A DNA stretch of 64,000 nucleotides, taken from Pseudomonas sp. SORT22 (lineage in GTDB: Bacteria > Pseudomonadota > Gammaproteobacteria > Pseudomonadales > Pseudomonadaceae). The notes under the pieces are model-generated. The model had not been told where the DNA came from and did no database searches. It saw only the letters and a list, made by a program, of their open reading frames with translations. This document shows, piece by piece, positions 33,909 to 43,670 of this stretch. The DNA is taken from the NCBI RefSeq assembly GCF_018417635.1, contig NZ_CP071007.1, positions 3,100,501-3,164,500 on the forward strand. Direction: 5' to 3'. Each line of letters opens with the position of its first letter. Position 1 is the stretch's first letter. Position numbers and translations under genes: made by a program.

Positions 33909-36395
33909 GTGGATCATCGCAGGGTACTGGCTACCGCTACGTTGTGCTGTGTCGCCTCGTGGGCGGGTGCGGCCGAAGACTTCCAGTTCAATACCGACGT
34001 ACTTGATGTCAAGGATCGCCAGAACCTCGACCTGCGGGTGTTTTCCAGCGCCAACTTCATCATGCCCGGCCAGTACAACTTGCTGGTTCACGTCAACCGT
34101 GATTCGTTGTCCGAAACCGACGTAGCGTTTGTTGCCCCTGAAGATGACCCCAAGGGCAGTGTCGCCTGCCTGTCGCCAGCGCTGGTGGAAGTGCTCGGCC
34201 TCAAGCCGCAAGTGCGCGACCGCCTGCTCTGGTGGCATGACGGCGAATGCCTGGACGTTACCAGCATCCCTGGTATGCAGGTGCGCGGCGACCTCAGTGC
34301 GGCCGGGCTGTACATCAGCATCCCGCAGGAGTCGCTGGAGTACATCGCGCCCAACTGGGACCCGCCCTCGCGCTGGGACGACGGCATTGCCGGGGTACTG
34401 TTCGATTACAACCTCAACGCCCAGACCACCGATCGCAAGCGCGAAAAAGGCCGCAGCGACTACCTCAGTGGCAATGGCACGGCCGGCATCAATCTCGGCG
34501 CCTGGCGCCTGCGCGGCGACTGGCAGGCCGACCTGCAGCGCGCCACCGGCGAGCCGACGCAACGCTCGTTCGAGTGGAGCCGTTTCTACGCCCTGCGCGC
34601 GATCCCCGCCTGGCAGTCGAGCCTGATCATCGGTGAGGACTACCTGGACTCCAATCTGTTCGGCAGCTTTCGCTATTCCGGCGCCAACCTCAGCAGCGAC
34701 GACAACATGCTGCCGCCCAACCTCAGGGGCTATGCCCCGGAAGTCACCGGCGTGGCCAAAACCAACGCGCGGGTGATCATCCGCCAGCAAGACCGTGTGC
34801 TATACGACACCCAGGTTGCACCCGGACCGTTCCGCATCCAGGACCTCAACGATGCGGTCAGCGGCCAGCTCGACGTGCGCGTCGAAGAACAGGACGGCAG
34901 CGTGCAGACCTTCAGCATGGACACCGCCAACATTCCCTACCTGACGCGCCCGGGCTCGGTGCGCTACAAGCTCGCCGCAGGCAAACCCTCGGACTGGAAC
35001 CACCAGCTGGACGGGCCGGCATTCTCCACTGGTGAATTCTCCTGGGGGGTCAGTAACGGCTGGTCGTTGTATGGCGGCGGCCTCGGGGCCAAGGACTACG
35101 GCGCACTGGCCGCCGGCGTCGGTCGTGACCTGCTGGTGTTCGGCGCGATGTCGTTCGATGTCACCCAGTCGCGCGCTTCACTGCCCGAGGGCGACACCTT
35201 GACCGGCAAGTCCTATCGCCTGAGCTACTCCAAGCGCTTCGAAGACTACGACAGCCAGGTCACCTTCGCCGGTTACCGCTTCTCGGAAAAGAACTACATG
35301 AGCATGAACGAGTTCATCGAGGCCCAGCGCGGTGATCGGCGGTTGAACCAGAGCAAGGAGTTGTACACCGCGACCCTGAGCAAGCAGTTTCGCGATGCCA
35401 ACCTCAACGCGTACGTCAACTACAACCACCAGACCTACTGGGACAGCCAGGCCAGTGACCGCTACAGCTTGTCGCTGTCGCGCTACTTCAACCTCGGCCG
35501 GCTGAAGAACCTCAGCCTGTCCCTGACCGCCTACCGCAACACCGCCAACGGTGCCACCGACGATGGCGCCTACCTGTCGGTGAACATTCCCTGGGACAGC
35601 ACCGGCTCGATCAGCTACAGCACCTCGGTCAACCGTGGCGACACCAGCCAGACCCTCAGCTATTACGACCAGATCGATGAGCGTAATCGCTACATGCTCA
35701 GCGTCGGCAAGTCCGACAGTGGCGAGTCCACCAGCGGCTTCCTCACCCACGAGGGCGACCTGGCCCAGGTGGTGGCCAGCGCCAGCCATCAGACCGGCGA
35801 ATACACCTCCGCCGGGCTGTCGCTGCAAGGCGGCGCCACCATCACCGGCAAAGGCGCCGCGTTGCACCGCACCTCGCAGATGGGCGGCACCCGCCTGCTG
35901 GTCGACACCCAGGGTGTTGCTGGCGTGCCGGTACGCGGCAGCGGCGCGCTGACGCGCACCAACTATTTCGGCAAGGCGGTGATCGCCGACGTCAACAGCT
36001 ACTACCGCAACCAGGCGAGCATCGACCTGGACCGCTTGCCCGAGGATGTCGAAGCAGTGCAATCGGTAACCCAGGCGACCCTGACCGAAGGCGCCATCGG
36101 CTACCGCAGCTTCGACGTGATCGCCGGGCACAAGGCCATGGTCATCATTCGCCTGGCCAATCGCGACGCCCCGCCCTTCGCAGCCACGGTGCAAAACAGC
36201 CGCGGCCAGGAAACCGGCATCGTCGGCGAAGGCGGTCAGGTTTATCTCAGTGGCATGCAGTCAGGAGAACGCATGTCGCTGCACTGGGACGGCAAGGCGC
36301 GATGTGACTTTACCGTGCCCGACCCGCTTTCCACGGATGGCCAACAACTGGAACTGCTGTGCCAGCCGCTCGCAACCGATAGCGACGCGGCCTGA
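33909..36395 (+). CDS. Outer-membrane fimbrial usher (FimD/PapC family)
   Basis: 828 residues from a GTG at 33909 with AAGGATG upstream; the signal peptide ends in SWAGA. N-terminal chaperone-binding domain (FQFNTDVLDVKDRQNLDL), central 24-strand barrel with plug domain (LPPNLRGYAPEVTGVAKTNARV is the usual pre-plug block), and a C-terminal domain near FAATVQNSRGQETGIVGEGGQVYLSG. It forms the secretion pore for the pilus subunits. A GTG at 33864 directly after the previous stop is possible but would give a poor signal sequence. Confidence 0.92.
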   Translation: MDHRRVLATATLCCVASWAGAAEDFQFNTDVLDVKDRQNLDLRVFSSANFIMPGQYNLLVHVNRDSLSETDVAFVAPEDDPKGSVACLSPALVEVLGLKPQVRDRLLWWHDGECLDVTSIPGMQVRGDLSAAGLYISIPQESLEYIAPNWDPPSRWDDGIAGVLFDYNLNAQTTDRKREKGRSDYLSGNGTAGINLGAWRLRGDWQADLQRATGEPTQRSFEWSRFYALRAIPAWQSSLIIGEDYLDSNLFGSFRYSGANLSSDDNMLPPNLRGYAPEVTGVAKTNARVIIRQQDRVLYDTQVAPGPFRIQDLNDAVSGQLDVRVEEQDGSVQTFSMDTANIPYLTRPGSVRYKLAAGKPSDWNHQLDGPAFSTGEFSWGVSNGWSLYGGGLGAKDYGALAAGVGRDLLVFGAMSFDVTQSRASLPEGDTLTGKSYRLSYSKRFEDYDSQVTFAGYRFSEKNYMSMNEFIEAQRGDRRLNQSKELYTATLSKQFRDANLNAYVNYNHQTYWDSQASDRYSLSLSRYFNLGRLKNLSLSLTAYRNTANGATDDGAYLSVNIPWDSTGSISYSTSVNRGDTSQTLSYYDQIDERNRYMLSVGKSDSGESTSGFLTHEGDLAQVVASASHQTGEYTSAGLSLQGGATITGKGAALHRTSQMGGTRLLVDTQGVAGVPVRGSGALTRTNYFGKAVIADVNSYYRNQASIDLDRLPEDVEAVQSVTQATLTEGAIGYRSFDVIAGHKAMVIIRLANRDAPPFAATVQNSRGQETGIVGEGGQVYLSGMQSGERMSLHWDGKARCDFTVPDPLSTDGQQLELLCQPLATDSDAA

Positions 36396-36424
36396 CCCGG
36401 CACCTAATGCACTTAATACGGCTT

Positions 36425-37186
36425 ATGACCATGAACGATTCAACCTTCGCCCCCCTGCCCCTGCTGGCCCTGCTTGCCGTTGCCATCGCGCAACCGGCCA
36501 GCGCTGCCGTCTCCCTGGACCGCACCCGGGTGATTTTCACCGGCTCGGAAAAGTCCATCAGCCTCAACATCACCAACCAGAACGAGCAACTGCCGTACCT
36601 GGCGCAAACCTGGGTAGAGAACGAGCAGGAACAGAAAATCACCAGCCCGATGGTGGTGCTGCCGCCGATCCAGCGCCTGGAGCCGGGTGCCAGCAGCCAG
36701 GTGAAGATCCAGGGCCTGCCCGAGCTGAACAAACTGCCCCAGGACCGCGAATCGCTGTTCTATTTCAACCTGCGTGAAATCCCCCCGCGCAGCGACAAAC
36801 CCAACACCCTGCAGATCGCCCTGCAAACCCGGGTCAAGTTGTTCTATCGGCCGGTGTCGATTGCCCCGAAAAGCGGCATCAACCAGGCGCCCTGGCAAGA
36901 GCAGCTGACCCTGACGCGCCAGGACGGCCGTTACCAGGTCAACAACCCGACGCCCTACTACGTGACCGTGATCGATGCCAGCAGCAGCCCGAAAAGCAGC
37001 ACCGTGGCCGACTTCAAGCCGCTGATGCTGGCGCCGCAGGGCCACGCTGACCTGGGCGTTGCCAGCAAAGCGCTTGGCGACAAGCCGGTGCTGACCTACG
37101 TCAACGACTACGGTGGCCGCCCGCAGTTGCAGTTCGATTGCGCGGCCAGCACCTGCACCGCCACCGCCGTTGCCGAGAAACGGTAA
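36425..37186 (+). CDS. Periplasmic fimbrial chaperone (PapD/FimC family)
   Basis: About 253 residues with a signal peptide ending in PASA. The two Ig-like domains have the subunit-anchoring Arg in SLDRTRVIF and Lys in TRVKLFYRP, plus the conserved LPPIQRLEPGASSQVKI strand. It would donate its G1 strand to the pilins. Possible starts: 36407, 36425 or 36431; no clear ribosome-binding site, so it may depend on translation of the usher gene 12-36 bp upstream. Confidence 0.9.
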   Translation: MTMNDSTFAPLPLLALLAVAIAQPASAAVSLDRTRVIFTGSEKSISLNITNQNEQLPYLAQTWVENEQEQKITSPMVVLPPIQRLEPGASSQVKIQGLPELNKLPQDRESLFYFNLREIPPRSDKPNTLQIALQTRVKLFYRPVSIAPKSGINQAPWQEQLTLTRQDGRYQVNNPTPYYVTVIDASSSPKSSTVADFKPLMLAPQGHADLGVASKALGDKPVLTYVNDYGGRPQLQFDCAASTCTATAVAEKR

Positions 37187-37221
37187 CACCTTGAACCTCA
37201 CGCACTGACAGGGGCCTCATC

Positions 37222-37791
37222 ATGAACTTCAGCAGCCGTGCACTGATGGCGCTGGGCGCAAGCGTCACCACGCTTGCCCTGGCGGCAGACAACGGTGAAC
37301 AGAACGCCTTTTTCCAGATCTCCGGCACCTTGCTGGAAAGCGCCTGCTACCTGGACCCGGCCTCGACCTATCAAGAGCTCGACCTCGGCGATCTGAGCAC
37401 CGCTACCCTGTACCGGCCGGGCGATCAAGGCACGCCCAGGCCCCTGCAATTACGCCTGCAGGGCTGCGTGCGGGTCAATGGCGGGCGCCAGGATGTACAG
37501 AGTGGTGCGCTGGTCTGGAGCAGTGTCGAGCCGGTGCTGGGCCTGAGCTTCAACGCGGTGGTCGACGCCGACAGCCCCGAGCTGGTGAAAGTCATTGGCG
37601 CCTCGGGTTTCGGCCTGCGGGTTACCGACGTCCGCGGCCAGGACGTGCGCCTCGGGCGTCTGGCCCCGGCCTGGTTCCTTACCCCCGGCAGTAACCAGCT
37701 GACCTACTACGTCAGGCCCGAACGCACCACCGCGCCGCTGCTGCCGGGGCCGTTTCGCGCCAGCCTCAACGTCAACCTGGCGTATGACTGA
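37222..37791 (+). CDS. Fimbrial subunit
   Basis: 189 residues, signal peptide then FFQISGTLLESACYL; second Cys in LQGCVRVNGG. The C-terminal strand is RASLNVNLAYD with Tyr before the last residue. The insert between strands (residues about 80-115) is longer than in the major pilin. Overlaps the extended frame of the next subunit. Confidence 0.85.
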   Translation: MNFSSRALMALGASVTTLALAADNGEQNAFFQISGTLLESACYLDPASTYQELDLGDLSTATLYRPGDQGTPRPLQLRLQGCVRVNGGRQDVQSGALVWSSVEPVLGLSFNAVVDADSPELVKVIGASGFGLRVTDVRGQDVRLGRLAPAWFLTPGSNQLTYYVRPERTTAPLLPGPFRASLNVNLAYD

Positions 37792-37801
37792 GGTGGCGGG
37801 C

Positions 37802-38287
37802 ATGTCGGGCATCAAGTCGTTACTGTGGGCGTTTGCGTTCGTCGTGCCGCTGTCGGCGGAAGCGGCTCAAGCCATGCTGATGAGTATCAAAGGGACAATT
37901 CAGGCAAGGCCGCCGTGCGTGATCAATGACAACCAACCGATCACCGCCCCGTTTGGCGACGTGGACACCACGGCGATCGACGGCAGCTACAAGACCATCA
38001 CCCTGAACTACTCGCTCAACTGCAGCCGCGCGGTCAAAAGCGAGCTGAAAATGAAGGTCGAGGGTCAAGGTGCTGCATTTGATCAAACCTTGCTGCGGAT
38101 TCCGTCGTACAACAACTTGGGTATCGCCCTGAAGATCGCCGGGCAGAAGTACCCGCTCAATACCTGGCACAACTTCAATGCCAACCTGCCGCCAGCCCTG
38201 CAGGCCGTGCTGGTCAAGCAACAAGGCAGCGAAACCGCAGGTGGCAGTTTCAAAAGCGGGGCAACCCTGGTGGTGGATTACCAATGA
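37802..38287 (+). CDS. Fimbrial subunit (small, FimG/PapF-like)
   Basis: 161 residues from the ATG at 37802, which has GAGGTGG upstream; a longer form from 37784 overlaps the previous gene. Signal peptide ends near SAEA. Pilin Cys pair in ARPPCVINDNQPI and YSLNCSRAVK; the N-Q-P-I pattern after the first Cys is typical of minor tip subunits. The C-terminal strand is TLVVDYQ. Its stop overlaps the next start (ATGA). Confidence 0.85.
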   Translation: MSGIKSLLWAFAFVVPLSAEAAQAMLMSIKGTIQARPPCVINDNQPITAPFGDVDTTAIDGSYKTITLNYSLNCSRAVKSELKMKVEGQGAAFDQTLLRIPSYNNLGIALKIAGQKYPLNTWHNFNANLPPALQAVLVKQQGSETAGGSFKSGATLVVDYQ

Positions 38288-38805
38288 TCAACGACCTCGT
38301 GCTGCGAACTGTCGCCTATGGCGCAGCCCTCATGCTTGGCAGCGCCCTGTCTGTGCCCTGTCACGCCGACAACATGGAGTTCACCGGCACCCTGATCACG
38401 CCACCGGCCTGCGTGGTCAGCGACAAGGGTGGCCGCATCGATGTGCAGTTCGCCGGCAGCGTGGTGCCGAGCAAGATCGACGGCCAGCGTTATCGCCAGG
38501 CGATCCCCTACCAGATCGACTGCCCGGGTGCCGGTGCCCCCGGTAGCAGCTACAACATGCGCCTGACCCTCAAGGCCATCGCCACCCAGTTCGACCCGGC
38601 GGCCGTGCAGACCTCGGTCACTGACCTGGGCATACGCATCCTGCTTGGCGGCACCGACTTCATCCTTAACGAGCCGCGGCAAATCGACAACAGCAACGGT
38701 GCCGTCCTGCCGCGGCTGGAAGCCGTGCCGGTAAAGAACCCCGGGGCGACGCTGGGCAATGGCGATTTCAGCGCTTCGGCGCTGCTGATGGCCGAACTCT
38801 ACTAG
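38284..38805 (+). CDS. Fimbrial subunit
   Basis: 173 residues, signal peptide ending CHA, then MEFTGTLITPPACVVSDKG. The second Cys is in YQIDCPGAG and the final strand is SASALLMAELY. Similar in design to the preceding small subunit. Probably another adaptor between shaft and tip. Confidence 0.85.
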   Translation: MINDLVLRTVAYGAALMLGSALSVPCHADNMEFTGTLITPPACVVSDKGGRIDVQFAGSVVPSKIDGQRYRQAIPYQIDCPGAGAPGSSYNMRLTLKAIATQFDPAAVQTSVTDLGIRILLGGTDFILNEPRQIDNSNGAVLPRLEAVPVKNPGATLGNGDFSASALLMAELY

Positions 38806-38813
38806 GAGGTTTT

Positions 38814-39344
38814 ATGCGCACGTGGGCCCTGACCACCGTCGCCTGCCTCGCGGCCGCCTGCTGGTTGCCGGCGAGCGTTGCAGCCGAGGACAACATGTAC
38901 TTTCGCGGCACCCTGGCCGAAGAACCCTGCACCCTGGCCGTCGAAGACCAGGCCATCGAGCTGGATTTCAGCAGCGTCAGTGACAAGGACCTGTACCTGA
39001 ATCGCCGTACCCTCGCCCGGCCCATCGTGCTGCACCTGCAGAGCTGCGACATGAGCCTGGGTAAACGCCTGGTCAGCATTACCTTCAGCGGCACGGAAAG
39101 CGGCGAACTACCGGGCTTGCTGATGCTGCAGGGCACTACCACAGGGGTGGCCATCGGGCTTGAGACGGCGCGGGGAACTGCCCTGGCGCTGAACCAGTTG
39201 CAGCCGCTGGGTGAGCTGGTCAGCGGCGACAACCTGATCGGCTTCAGCGCCTACCTGCAGGGTGAACCCGAGGCGCTGGACAATCGCACCATCGGCCTGG
39301 GCGCGCTCGAAGCATCGCTGACCTTTGCCCTGAGCTACGACTGA
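38814..39344 (+). CDS. Fimbrial subunit
   Basis: 176 residues, signal peptide ending SVAA, then MYFRGTLAEEPCTLAVEDQ. The second Cys is in LQSCDMSLG and the final strand is TFALSYD. A near-perfect AGGAGG lies 5 nt before the ATG. More like the major pilin than its two upstream neighbours. Confidence 0.87.
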   Translation: MRTWALTTVACLAAACWLPASVAAEDNMYFRGTLAEEPCTLAVEDQAIELDFSSVSDKDLYLNRRTLARPIVLHLQSCDMSLGKRLVSITFSGTESGELPGLLMLQGTTTGVAIGLETARGTALALNQLQPLGELVSGDNLIGFSAYLQGEPEALDNRTIGLGALEASLTFALSYD

Positions 39345-39380
39345 CGCGCGTCTTTTTTGCACCCTTTACCGAGGCATACC

Positions 39381-40247
39381 GTGTTTATTTCACTGAAAAA
39401 CCTGACGTTCATGGCCCTGTTGTGGGCCCTCATGCTCGACGCACACGCCTTAACCATTACACCAACAGAAACCCGATATGAAGCTGCCGGCAATCGCTAT
39501 TACTTCACGGTCAGCGATTGGTCCACCAGCGACACCAGCCCCAGTTTTTGCATCAACCCTCTTTATCCGGAAAATGAACAAGGCTGCTTTCTGGAAGCAT
39601 CGTTAGTCACGGCGCCAGGCTCAAGATACTTTATAGCCTCGCAAAAAATTGCGGACCTGCCCAATAGTAAAACCATGGGGCAAGCGCTGCAGGACCTCAT
39701 GAAGCTGGGCTTCAGCATTCCCTTGCGGGTGTCGGTGCTGGTGCCGCGCGAAAAAGAGATTCCCCCCGGCACCTGCTTGACGCTGAGTGCCGGTTTCTAC
39801 GGGCTCGGTGGCATCCCCGGATTCGGGCCTTGCGTCGCACCCGTCGCTCCGGTTGTGCAGTGCGATATGGTCGGGAAAAACACCATCGAGTACGGACGCG
39901 GTCTCTTTGAAGACACGGTCGAGGGTGCGAAACCATCTGCTCTTGGAGGCGCATGGGTCGATATCAAGTGCACAGCGTCAACCACGGTGAGAATCACGGC
40001 AGCGTATCCGGACAGCTCCGGTGTCCCCCTGGGCAGAGGGGTGACAGCGACGCTGGATATTGATGGCCAAGATATCGGCGTGGTGGGTAACTCGACCCAA
40101 GGCGGTTACAACCTGGTGCTTGAGGGGCCCGATAAGTGGTGGTGGGGGGAACGCAAATTTATTAGCTCTACGCTGCACACCGGAGGTAAAACCCCGGAAC
40201 CCGGCGACATCTCAGGTTCAACCTGGATCGAAATCTATATCCCTTGA
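39381..40247 (+). CDS. Fimbrial tip adhesin-like two-domain protein
   Basis: 288 residues from a GTG at 39381 (GAGG upstream) with a signal peptide ending DAHA. The N-terminal about 130 residues are not pilin-like and are the presumed receptor-binding lectin part (aromatic-rich start, Cys pair FCINP/GCFLE). The C-terminal about 120 residues, starting at VVQCDMVG, look like a pilin domain (second Cys IKCTAST) ending STWIEIYIP. Size, last position in the operon and two-domain layout fit MrpH/UcaD-like tip adhesins. GC content and codon use are lower than in the other subunits, as often seen for adhesins under selection. The ligand is unknown. Confidence 0.78.
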   Translation: MFISLKNLTFMALLWALMLDAHALTITPTETRYEAAGNRYYFTVSDWSTSDTSPSFCINPLYPENEQGCFLEASLVTAPGSRYFIASQKIADLPNSKTMGQALQDLMKLGFSIPLRVSVLVPREKEIPPGTCLTLSAGFYGLGGIPGFGPCVAPVAPVVQCDMVGKNTIEYGRGLFEDTVEGAKPSALGGAWVDIKCTASTTVRITAAYPDSSGVPLGRGVTATLDIDGQDIGVVGNSTQGGYNLVLEGPDKWWWGERKFISSTLHTGGKTPEPGDISGSTWIEIYIP

Positions 40248-40260
40248 AGCCTGACTGTCA

Positions 40261-40302
40261 GCAAGCGCCGAAACCCAAAAACGCCCGGGCTTCGCCGCTT
40301 GC
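40261..40302. terminator. Hairpin between adhesin gene and TonB receptor gene
   Basis: Arms of 12 bp, GCAAGCGCCGAA and TTCGCCGCTTGC, with one mismatch and an 18-nt loop containing GCCCGGGC. It lies 14 bp after the adhesin stop and 11 bp beyond the end of the convergent receptor gene. A plausible shared terminator without a clear T-run. Confidence 0.4.
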
Positions 40303-40312
40303 CAACGAACCA

Positions 40313-42760
40313 CTACCACTGATGCGTATAACTCGCCGTCAACACCGTCCCCGGCGCCGGCAGATGGCTGGTGTTGTTGCTGTTGCGCATCAGCTGGCTG
40401 TACAGCGGGTAGTAGTCGCGGTTGAACAGGTTCTGGATACCGACACTGACCTGATCGTCGGCCGTCACCTGGTACTGGCTGATCAGGTCGACCGTGGTGT
40501 AGCCATCGACCTTGCGCCGACCGAAGCTGGCAACGCCATTCAAGCGATAGTCATCGCCGTCAAAATAGGTGGCTTGCACGCGGTTGCTCCACACTTCGCT
40601 GGGCTTGAACTGCACATAGGCGGTCAGTTTCAGCGGCGGGATGCGGTAGCCGGTCATGTCTTGCCAATCGCCGCCGTCCGGCTGCTCGCGGCCTTTCATC
40701 CAGGTAAAGCTGCCACCGGCGCCCCAGCGCTCATCGCCGGTCAGCCAGTCGGCACTGCCTTCCACGCCATAGATACGCTCTTGGGTGCGGGTGAGGATCA
40801 GGCCGTTGTTGAAGCTCTGCACATCACCCAGCTTGGAGGTGGTGTAGAACACCGCCAGCGACGCCAGGGTCTGCTCGCCCACGGCGCCGCGCCAGCCCAG
40901 TTCATAGTTGTTGGTTTTCACCGGCTCCAGGTTCGACGAATCGATATCAAAGCCGCGCCGGGCATTGCGCAGTTGCACGCCAATATCGGGCAGCTGGAAG
41001 CCCTGGCTGAACGCCGCATAGAGCGCCTGGCCGGCCACCGGTGAGTAGGTGACGCTGAGGTTGGACAGCACCGAATCGTAGTGCACCTCGCCGCCCTGCA
41101 CCGTGGCCGGCTGGGCAGCGGCCGATTCCGACAGCGGAATGAAGTCATCGTACTCGGCGGTGGCGTACTCGTAGCGCACGCCGCCTTCCATCGACCAGTG
41201 CTCGTTGAACTTGTGCTGCAACTGGGCAAAGCCACCGACACTGCGCGAGGTCAGGTCGGGCATGTAGGTCAGCTTGCCGATCTTGTCGAACACCCGGCCG
41301 CCGCTGGCGTCGTACACCTGTGGGTCGAAGATGTCGATCGGCATGTCGCTGCGCTCCTGGTTGAAGTCGCCGCCCCACAGCAGCTCGGTCGTGCCGGCGC
41401 TGCCGATCGGGGTGCGCAGGGTCACGCGGCTGCCGAACACTTCGCTGTTCTGCATCACCTGGTCGACATTGCGCCCGCGAGTGGCCACCGCCCGCGCATC
41501 AAACGGCGTGAAGCGGGTGAAGTAGTCGCGGTAGTAAAGCTGCGCATTGAGCGTGCCGCCGAGGATGTCGGTGTGCGCATATTCAAGGTTGAGCAAGGTG
41601 TTCTTGATCTGGTTCTGCTCATCCAGCGACAGCCCCGACAGCGGCCGGGCCGCTACCGAGCCTGGCGGCAGGCGGGCAACCGAAGGGTCGGAGGTGTAGT
41701 CGGAGTTCTGCTCGGCGTTGTAGTGGCTGGCCGACAGCTGGATGCGCTGCACATCGTCGATGCGCAAGCCCAGCTTGCCGCCGATGTTGTAGGTGTTGGA
41801 GTCAAACAGGTCGCCCTGGCTCGGCTCGGGCGCTATACGGTGGCCTTTGGCGTCATAGGAGGCGCCAATGTGCCGGGCGCCAAAATCCAGGGCGTAATCG
41901 ACCTGGCCCTGGGCGCCCGACAAGTGATGCTGCAACTGCCCGCCGAGGCCGTCGCTGTCCAGTTGGCTCAGTGGCGATACAGCGCTGAGGGTGGTTTGCG
42001 CACGCGGCTCGCCACCGGCCGGGCGGGTGGTGATGGAGATGATCCCGCCGGTTGCCCCCGCGCCATAAATGGCGCTGCTGCCACGAATCACTTCGATGCG
42101 CTCGATCAGCGCCGGGTCGATGTTGGCCAGGTTACGTGAGGAATCGCGGTTGGTGTTCAGCGGTACGCCGTCGACCAGCACCAGCATTGTCCGGCCACGC
42201 AGCGTCTGCCCGTAGTCGGTGATGGTGCGGCTGGAGTCCGCCATGCCGGGGATGCTTTTCGCCAGCAGGGTGGCCAGGCCATCAGAGCCCTGGCGCAACT
42301 GCTGCAGTTGCTCGCGCTCGATGACATTGACCTGCCGGGCTTGCGGCACCAGGTCGCTGTTCAGGCGCGACGAGCTGATCTGCAGGCTGGCCAGTTCCAC
42401 TGCAGCCGAATCGCTGGCGGCCGCTTCTTTAACAGCCGAAGTAGCGGCCGGCAGCACCAGGTAGGTATGTTCGTCACGCTCCTGGGCGGTCAGCCCGCTC
42501 TTGCCCAGCAGCCGCTGCAGCGCTTGCTGCAAGGTGTAGCGCCCGCGCAGCGCAGGTGCACTCTTGCCGGCAGTGATGTCGCTGGCAAAGAGGATCTGCG
42601 CCGAGGATTGGCGGGCAACGGCGTTCAGGGATGTTTCCAGCGAGCTGGCGGGCACATCGAAATCGACCGGTGCCGATTGCGCCAGCGACCACTGGCTCAG
42701 CAGCAGGCCGCTGGCCAGCAAAGACAGGCGCACAGGCGCACGCAGGAAGGGCTGACTCAC
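40313..42760 (-). CDS. TonB-dependent receptor with STN signalling domain
   Basis: About 815 residues from a GTG at 42760 with GGAG upstream; signal peptide ends SLAQS. The STN domain (about 30-105; FDVPASSLETSLNAVARQSS) relays ligand binding to an anti-sigma factor. A plug follows (TLRGRTMLVLVDGVPLN...), then a 22-strand barrel ending in W (SYTHQW). Barrel blocks such as IGKLTYMPD and FSQGFQLPDIG recall aerobactin-type receptors (IutA/RhtA), so a hydroxamate siderophore is possible but not proven. Last gene of the sigma/FecR/receptor unit, which is the expected order. Confidence 0.88.
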   Translation of the reverse strand: MSQPFLRAPVRLSLLASGLLLSQWSLAQSAPVDFDVPASSLETSLNAVARQSSAQILFASDITAGKSAPALRGRYTLQQALQRLLGKSGLTAQERDEHTYLVLPAATSAVKEAAASDSAAVELASLQISSSRLNSDLVPQARQVNVIEREQLQQLRQGSDGLATLLAKSIPGMADSSRTITDYGQTLRGRTMLVLVDGVPLNTNRDSSRNLANIDPALIERIEVIRGSSAIYGAGATGGIISITTRPAGGEPRAQTTLSAVSPLSQLDSDGLGGQLQHHLSGAQGQVDYALDFGARHIGASYDAKGHRIAPEPSQGDLFDSNTYNIGGKLGLRIDDVQRIQLSASHYNAEQNSDYTSDPSVARLPPGSVAARPLSGLSLDEQNQIKNTLLNLEYAHTDILGGTLNAQLYYRDYFTRFTPFDARAVATRGRNVDQVMQNSEVFGSRVTLRTPIGSAGTTELLWGGDFNQERSDMPIDIFDPQVYDASGGRVFDKIGKLTYMPDLTSRSVGGFAQLQHKFNEHWSMEGGVRYEYATAEYDDFIPLSESAAAQPATVQGGEVHYDSVLSNLSVTYSPVAGQALYAAFSQGFQLPDIGVQLRNARRGFDIDSSNLEPVKTNNYELGWRGAVGEQTLASLAVFYTTSKLGDVQSFNNGLILTRTQERIYGVEGSADWLTGDERWGAGGSFTWMKGREQPDGGDWQDMTGYRIPPLKLTAYVQFKPSEVWSNRVQATYFDGDDYRLNGVASFGRRKVDGYTTVDLISQYQVTADDQVSVGIQNLFNRDYYPLYSQLMRNSNNTSHLPAPGTVLTASYTHQW

Positions 42761-42836
42761 GTTTTTAGGCTCCACAAAGTAAGGTTGCAGAGAGATAGCC
42801 GTCAGCACCGCCGCGCAACCCTACCTCTGGCGCAAA

Positions 42837-43670
42837 TTATTTTTTCGTGTCGCGGGAGTTGATCAGCACCGCACCATCGGCCGCGGTCGCAACGCTGACC
42901 GGCAGGATTGCCGGCAACAGCGCCAGCAGGCGCTCGACATGCTCGCTGTCGAACACCCCGGATACCGGCAAGCGGGCCATGCCCGGGTCGATCAGCCTGA
43001 TTGGCTGGCGGTGATAGCGCTGCAGCGTGGCGATGACCTCGGCCAGCGGCGTGCTGGCGAACACCAGGCGGTTGTCTTTCCAGGCCGTGACATCATCGGC
43101 GCTGACCCGGGTCATCGGGCCCGCGACGCCATCGCGCACGCGCAGTTGCTGGCCAGGTTCGAGCAACGTCACCACCTCGGTGGCACGCCCGCGCACCGCG
43201 ACCTTGCCTTCGGCCACGGTTACCTGCACGTCTTGCCCGTTGCGGTTGACGTTGAAGCGGGTGCCGACCACCCGCACCCCTGCCCCGCCGGCATCGACCA
43301 GAAACGGCCGGTAGACCCTCGGCGACACCTGGAACAACGCCTGGCCCCGTTGCAGCTCGACCTGGCGGGTGCGTAGGTGCCAACTGATGGTCAGCGCGCT
43401 GTCGCTGTCGAGCAGCACCTGGCTGCCGTCGGCCAGTTGCAGGGCCTGGCGCTGGCCGACCTGGCTGGCGATATGTTGAGTCTGATACGCAGGGTCCAGC
43501 CACAGCGCGCCCGCCGCCAGGGCCAGCACAACCAGCCCCAGGGTTTTGCCGGTGGCGCGCTTGCGCTTGGTGGGTGTTGGCGCCGGCAGCGGGAATCGCT
43601 GCTTGAGCTCCTCGCGAAAGCGCGCCAGGGCTTCGTCTTCTTCGCGGTAGTCCTGGGGCTTGCGGCTCAT
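42837..43670 (-). CDS. FecR-family anti-sigma/sigma regulator
   Basis: 277 residues with a cytoplasmic N-terminus (EEDEALARFREELKQRF), one membrane helix about 43-62 and a periplasmic FecR domain (LADGSQVLLDSDSALTI; VVGTRFNVNRNGQDVQVTVAEGKVAV). It receives the signal from the receptor's STN domain and controls the ECF sigma factor. The ATG at 43670 overlaps the sigma-factor stop (ATGA). Confidence 0.9.
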   Translation of the reverse strand: MSRKPQDYREEDEALARFREELKQRFPLPAPTPTKRKRATGKTLGLVVLALAAGALWLDPAYQTQHIASQVGQRQALQLADGSQVLLDSDSALTISWHLRTRQVELQRGQALFQVSPRVYRPFLVDAGGAGVRVVGTRFNVNRNGQDVQVTVAEGKVAVRGRATEVVTLLEPGQQLRVRDGVAGPMTRVSADDVTAWKDNRLVFASTPLAEVIATLQRYHRQPIRLIDPGMARLPVSGVFDSEHVERLLALLPAILPVSVATAADGAVLINSRDTKK

